Source: Bacteroidota bacterium (GTDB lineage Bacteria > Bacteroidota > Ignavibacteria > UBA10030). From it: a stretch of 15,534 nt of DNA. The position numbers and the translations under genes are program-made. Location of the stretch: contig JALONE010000003.1 of the NCBI GenBank assembly GCA_025455125.1, positions 1-15,534 on the forward strand. Reading direction: 5' to 3'. The notes beneath the pieces are model-generated. The model did no database searches and was not told the DNA's origin. It saw nothing but the letters and a program-made list of their open reading frames with translations. This document shows positions 13,391 through 15,534 of the stretch, one piece after another; the first letter of the stretch is position 1, and each line of letters starts with the position of its first letter.

Positions 13391-13460
13391 AATCAACGAT
13401 CCGTAATCAACAATCCGCAATCCGTAATCCGTAATCCACAATCCGCAATCACAAATTATC
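13391..13460 (-). repeat. Heptamer repeat array between larC and priA (ten units)
   Basis: Plus-strand 7-mers in perfect register: aatcaac, gatccgt, aatcaac, aatccgc, aatccgt, aatccgt, aatccac, aatccgc, aatcaca, aattatc. On the coding (minus) strand they read as GATTNNN units such as GATTACG and GATTGCG. The array covers almost the whole larC–priA spacer and includes the larC stop codon (TAA, 13458-13456). The last heptamer before priA supplies the in-frame TGA. If the two genes share an mRNA, the array is transcribed. Confidence 0.92.
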
Positions 13461-14631
13461 TATCGCTTCTCCCCACTTCTCCTTCTATCACCCTCATCAC
13501 CTCGATCAGCGGCATGCCTCGTTCAATGGCAATGCGTTTCAGGTCCTCATACTCGGGACTCGCTTCTTCCTTCCCGTCCCGGATCACTACCTTGACGTTT
13601 ACGAGGCCAAGCGATGTTTGGACCTGACGGCTTTCGCGACGGAGTTTGCGCCGTTCAATGTGCTGGATCCGGACACCAAGTGTTGTCGTTTCGCGGAAGA
13701 GCACGGAGAGCACCGGTTCCATCTTCATCCGTTCGACAAGCGTCGACAGCAGAACGCCCGGCCGTCCCTTCTTCATCTGCACCGGCACGAAGTAGGCGTC
13801 GTGCGCTCCGGCCGCCAGAAGCCGCTCGACGACGAACGGATACATCTCGGGATTCATGTCGTCGATGTTCGTTTCGATGCTGACGATCTCGTCCGTCTGA
13901 TAGCCGGGCTCGAGCTCGCCGATCATGACGCGGAGCAGATTGGGCAGATGCTCGATCTCCCGCGAACCGGCGCCGTAGCCGATGCGCTCGATCCTCAATG
14001 CCTCCGTTGTCAACACGCCTTGCGACAGCGCCTTCACGATCGCTGCGCCCGTGGGCGTGGTCAACTCGTACGGGATCTCCGTCAGGACGATCGGATATCC
14101 TTTCAGGATCTCCAGTGTCGCCGGCGTTGGAACCGGCAGCTTTCCATGCTGAGAATTCACGAGACCGGAACGTCCGACCTTCATGGGAGAGGAATAGACC
14201 GCTTCAATGCCGAGCATTTCCAGGCAAATGGAGACTCCGACGATGTCGACGAGTGAATCCAGCGCACCTACTTCATGGAAGTGCACCTTCTCGATCGTCG
14301 TATTGTGGACCTTTGCCTCCGCAACTGCCACCGCGCGAAAGATCTTCTTCGACCGTTCCTTCACCGATGCGCTCAGTCCGCTTGCATCGACCAGCGCCTC
14401 GATGTCCTTCAGGTGACGATGGTAATGCGGTTGAAGCGTGATGTGGACGTCGATCTTCGTCGAGACGATCCCGCTGCGTTCGATATGCCGTGCAGCGAGT
14501 TCAAATCCGGGGACGTTAAGTTTCTGCAGTTCGCGGACAAGGTCGTCGAATGAAACGCCCGCGCTCACGAGTGCGCCGAGCGCCATGTCACCGCTCAGAC
14601 CGCCGATGGTATCGAAGTAGAGAGCTTTCAT
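13456..14631 (-). CDS. larC: Nickel-pincer cofactor biosynthesis protein LarC (DUF111)
   Basis: This 391-aa protein is the CTP-dependent nickel insertase that finishes the nickel-pincer nucleotide cofactor of LarA-type racemases. Motifs in order: start MKALYFDTIGGLSGDM; a His-rich stretch ITLQPHYHRHLKDIE; VHFHEVGALDSLVDIVG; LPVPTPATLEILKG; YELTTPTGAAIVKAL; GYGAGSREIEHLPN; ETNIDDMNPEMY; and MKKGRPGVLLSTL. In Lactobacillus plantarum the gene is read as two parts by ribosomal frameshifting; here it is one uninterrupted frame. I chose the ATG at 14631 because family members begin M-K-x-L-Y-F-D; an ATG at 14646 would add five residues derived from the heptamer repeat. No SD is seen. No larA, larB or larE lies in the window. 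The gene sits between waaA and priA, an unrelated neighbourhood. Confidence 0.93.
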   Translation of the reverse strand: MKALYFDTIGGLSGDMALGALVSAGVSFDDLVRELQKLNVPGFELAARHIERSGIVSTKIDVHITLQPHYHRHLKDIEALVDASGLSASVKERSKKIFRAVAVAEAKVHNTTIEKVHFHEVGALDSLVDIVGVSICLEMLGIEAVYSSPMKVGRSGLVNSQHGKLPVPTPATLEILKGYPIVLTEIPYELTTPTGAAIVKALSQGVLTTEALRIERIGYGAGSREIEHLPNLLRVMIGELEPGYQTDEIVSIETNIDDMNPEMYPFVVERLLAAGAHDAYFVPVQMKKGRPGVLLSTLVERMKMEPVLSVLFRETTTLGVRIQHIERRKLRRESRQVQTSLGLVNVKVVIRDGKEEASPEYEDLKRIAIERGMPLIEVMRVIEGEVGRSDR

Positions 14632-14634
14632 AAA

Positions 14635-14669
14635 GTCATAACTCAAAAGTCAGAAGTAATAAGAGTGAA
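14635..14669. repeat. Heptamer repeats (GTCARAA family) between waaA and larC
   Basis: Five 7-bp units in register on the plus strand: gtcataa, ctcaaaa, gtcagaa, gtaataa, gagtgaa. They match the family at 756-841, where the complementary units ttctgac, ttatgag and ttttgac occur. They fill most of the 55-bp spacer and reach within 3 bp of the larC start. Confidence 0.8.
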
Positions 14670-14686
14670 TCGGAAATGATGTACAC

Positions 14687-15534
14687 CTACACGCTGGCTG
14701 CTTCGATTGCGGGCTTGATCCGTTCCAGCAGTCGCTCTGTTGCGCCAATGTTTTCCTTCACCAGTTTCAGCGCCACGGTTCCTGCGTGGCTTCGTTCTCG
14801 CTCGTCGCTGAGCAGGGTTCGCAGTGCCCGGTAGCAGTCCTGTTGGTCTTGAACGACGATGCCGCCTCCTCGCCGGGCGAGTTCGAGCGCCTCCTGCGAA
14901 TTCTCATGTTTCGGTCCGTAGAGAACGGGGATCCCGTACACCGCGGGTTCGAGCACATTGTGGATTCCCTGCCGGAAGCTCCCGCCGACGTACGCGACGT
15001 CCGCATACTGATAGAGCGCCGTAAGGATTCCAACGCTGTCGACAATGATGACCGGTTCGTTGTTGTAGTCGTTCATGTTCGAGAATCGGATCGAACGCGG
15101 TTTGTTGGCGAGTGCGGTTTCGATCGCCTCGAGTGCCTCGAGCGTCGGCTCATGCGGAACGAGGATCATCAGCGCATTCGAATCGTACTTGAGAAGCTTG
15201 CGGAATGTGGTAAGCAGGACCTCTTCGTCCTCCGGCCAACTGCTGCCGACGACAAATACCTTCCGCTTCTTCAGCACGCTTGCGGCGATCAGGTTCTTCT
15301 TCTTCGCCTCTTCGCTCCGCTGCCACACTTGGTCGTACCGCGTCTCACCGATCGCTTCCAGCTTCACCTGTCGCAAGCCGAATCGCTTGAATGCCGCGAC
15401 ATCCCGTTCCGATACGGTGTAGATGCCGGTGAGCATATCATAGAGAGAAAGATGGAAAGAACGGAGTCCGAACGTGAAGCGGGCGGAATTCGGCCGCATC
15501 GTCGCGTTGGCAATAAAGACGGGAATTCCCCGTG
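14687..15534 (-). CDS. waaA: 3-deoxy-D-manno-octulosonate (Kdo) transferase, C-terminal two thirds
   Basis: This glycosyltransferase attaches Kdo to lipid A in LPS synthesis and acts at the inner face of the cytoplasmic membrane. The gene runs off the right edge, so about 281 residues are visible of a usual 420 or so. At the edge the frame reads RGIPVFIANATMRPNSARF, corresponding to the family's conserved K/R-G-I-P-x-x-x-x-N-A region. Then follow YTVSERDVAAFKRFG, GETRYDQV, VFVVGSSWPEDEEVLL, LVPHEPTLEALEAIE, the GT-B signature ADVAYVGGSFRQGIHNVLEPAVYGIPVLYGPKHEN split across ~180-215, and a C-terminal helix. The internal ATG at 15499 is not the start. Stop TAG. It is read toward larC, 55 bp away, so the three minus-strand genes could form one unit. 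It shows the organism has LPS and is diderm. Confidence 0.92.
   Translation of the reverse strand, partial: RGIPVFIANATMRPNSARFTFGLRSFHLSLYDMLTGIYTVSERDVAAFKRFGLRQVKLEAIGETRYDQVWQRSEEAKKKNLIAASVLKKRKVFVVGSSWPEDEEVLLTTFRKLLKYDSNALMILVPHEPTLEALEAIETALANKPRSIRFSNMNDYNNEPVIIVDSVGILTALYQYADVAYVGGSFRQGIHNVLEPAVYGIPVLYGPKHENSQEALELARRGGGIVVQDQQDCYRALRTLLSDERERSHAGTVALKLVKENIGATERLLERIKPAIEAASV

Noticed and set aside
1..15534. tRNA, rRNA or riboswitch genes
   Set aside because: None of the gaps shows a cloverleaf, rRNA-like sequence or a known aptamer; the gaps are short and mostly repeats.

Overview
The window looks like chromosomal DNA of a diderm bacterium of the Bacteroidota/Chlorobi superphylum, most likely an Ignavibacteria- or Kapabacteria-like lineage. 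The evidence is two proteins ending in type IX secretion (T9SS) sorting domains with the NYPNPFNP signature, a waaA-type Kdo transferase (so LPS is made), a lipoprotein with an N-P-L-D-P motif, and moderately high GC. Naming the lineage is inference.

Layout, left to right. (1) 1-607: 3' end of a T9SS cargo gene. (2) 608-968: a gap with no gene, filled with degenerate short-period repeats and ending in a small 12-bp repeat array. (3) 969-5790: a tightly overlapping plus-strand operon of four genes: a surface lipoprotein, a GAF/sigma-54 enhancer-binding regulator, a membrane-anchored Ser/Thr kinase with two PEGA domains, and an exported membrane protein. The successive overlaps are 1, 8 and 14 bp. 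(4) 5955-8579: a large T9SS cargo protein with about four carboxypeptidase-regulatory-like beta domains, followed by a hairpin terminator. (5) 8721-9731: a RAYT-type (REP-associated tyrosine) HUH transposase gene flanked on both sides by arrays of the 12-bp unit GCTCTGGGCYTT. (6) 9826-10719: an exported YdjC/ChbG-like deacetylase. (7) Minus strand, 15534 down to 10853: waaA (incomplete), larC and priA, read in that order with short repeat-filled spacers.

The genes are mostly recognisable. The unusual content is between them. Most intergenic gaps contain heptanucleotide-periodic degenerate repeats (families AGATGNN, GATTACK or its complement, GTCARAA, CAAGANN), often in perfect 7-bp register for 5 to 10 units. 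This recalls the heptamer STRR sequences known from filamentous cyanobacteria. Separately, a 12-bp repeat family occurs at three loci, always in the same orientation and always 70-140 bp upstream of a plus-strand gene; two of the loci bracket the RAYT gene. A RAYT-linked non-palindromic repeat family is the best candidate here for something undescribed, but mobilisation by the RAYT is a hypothesis, not something the sequence shows.

Functionally, the four-gene operon looks like an envelope-to-transcription signalling unit: a kinase with periplasmic PEGA domains, a sigma-54 activator made with it, and two envelope proteins. Its signal and its targets cannot be read from the sequence.
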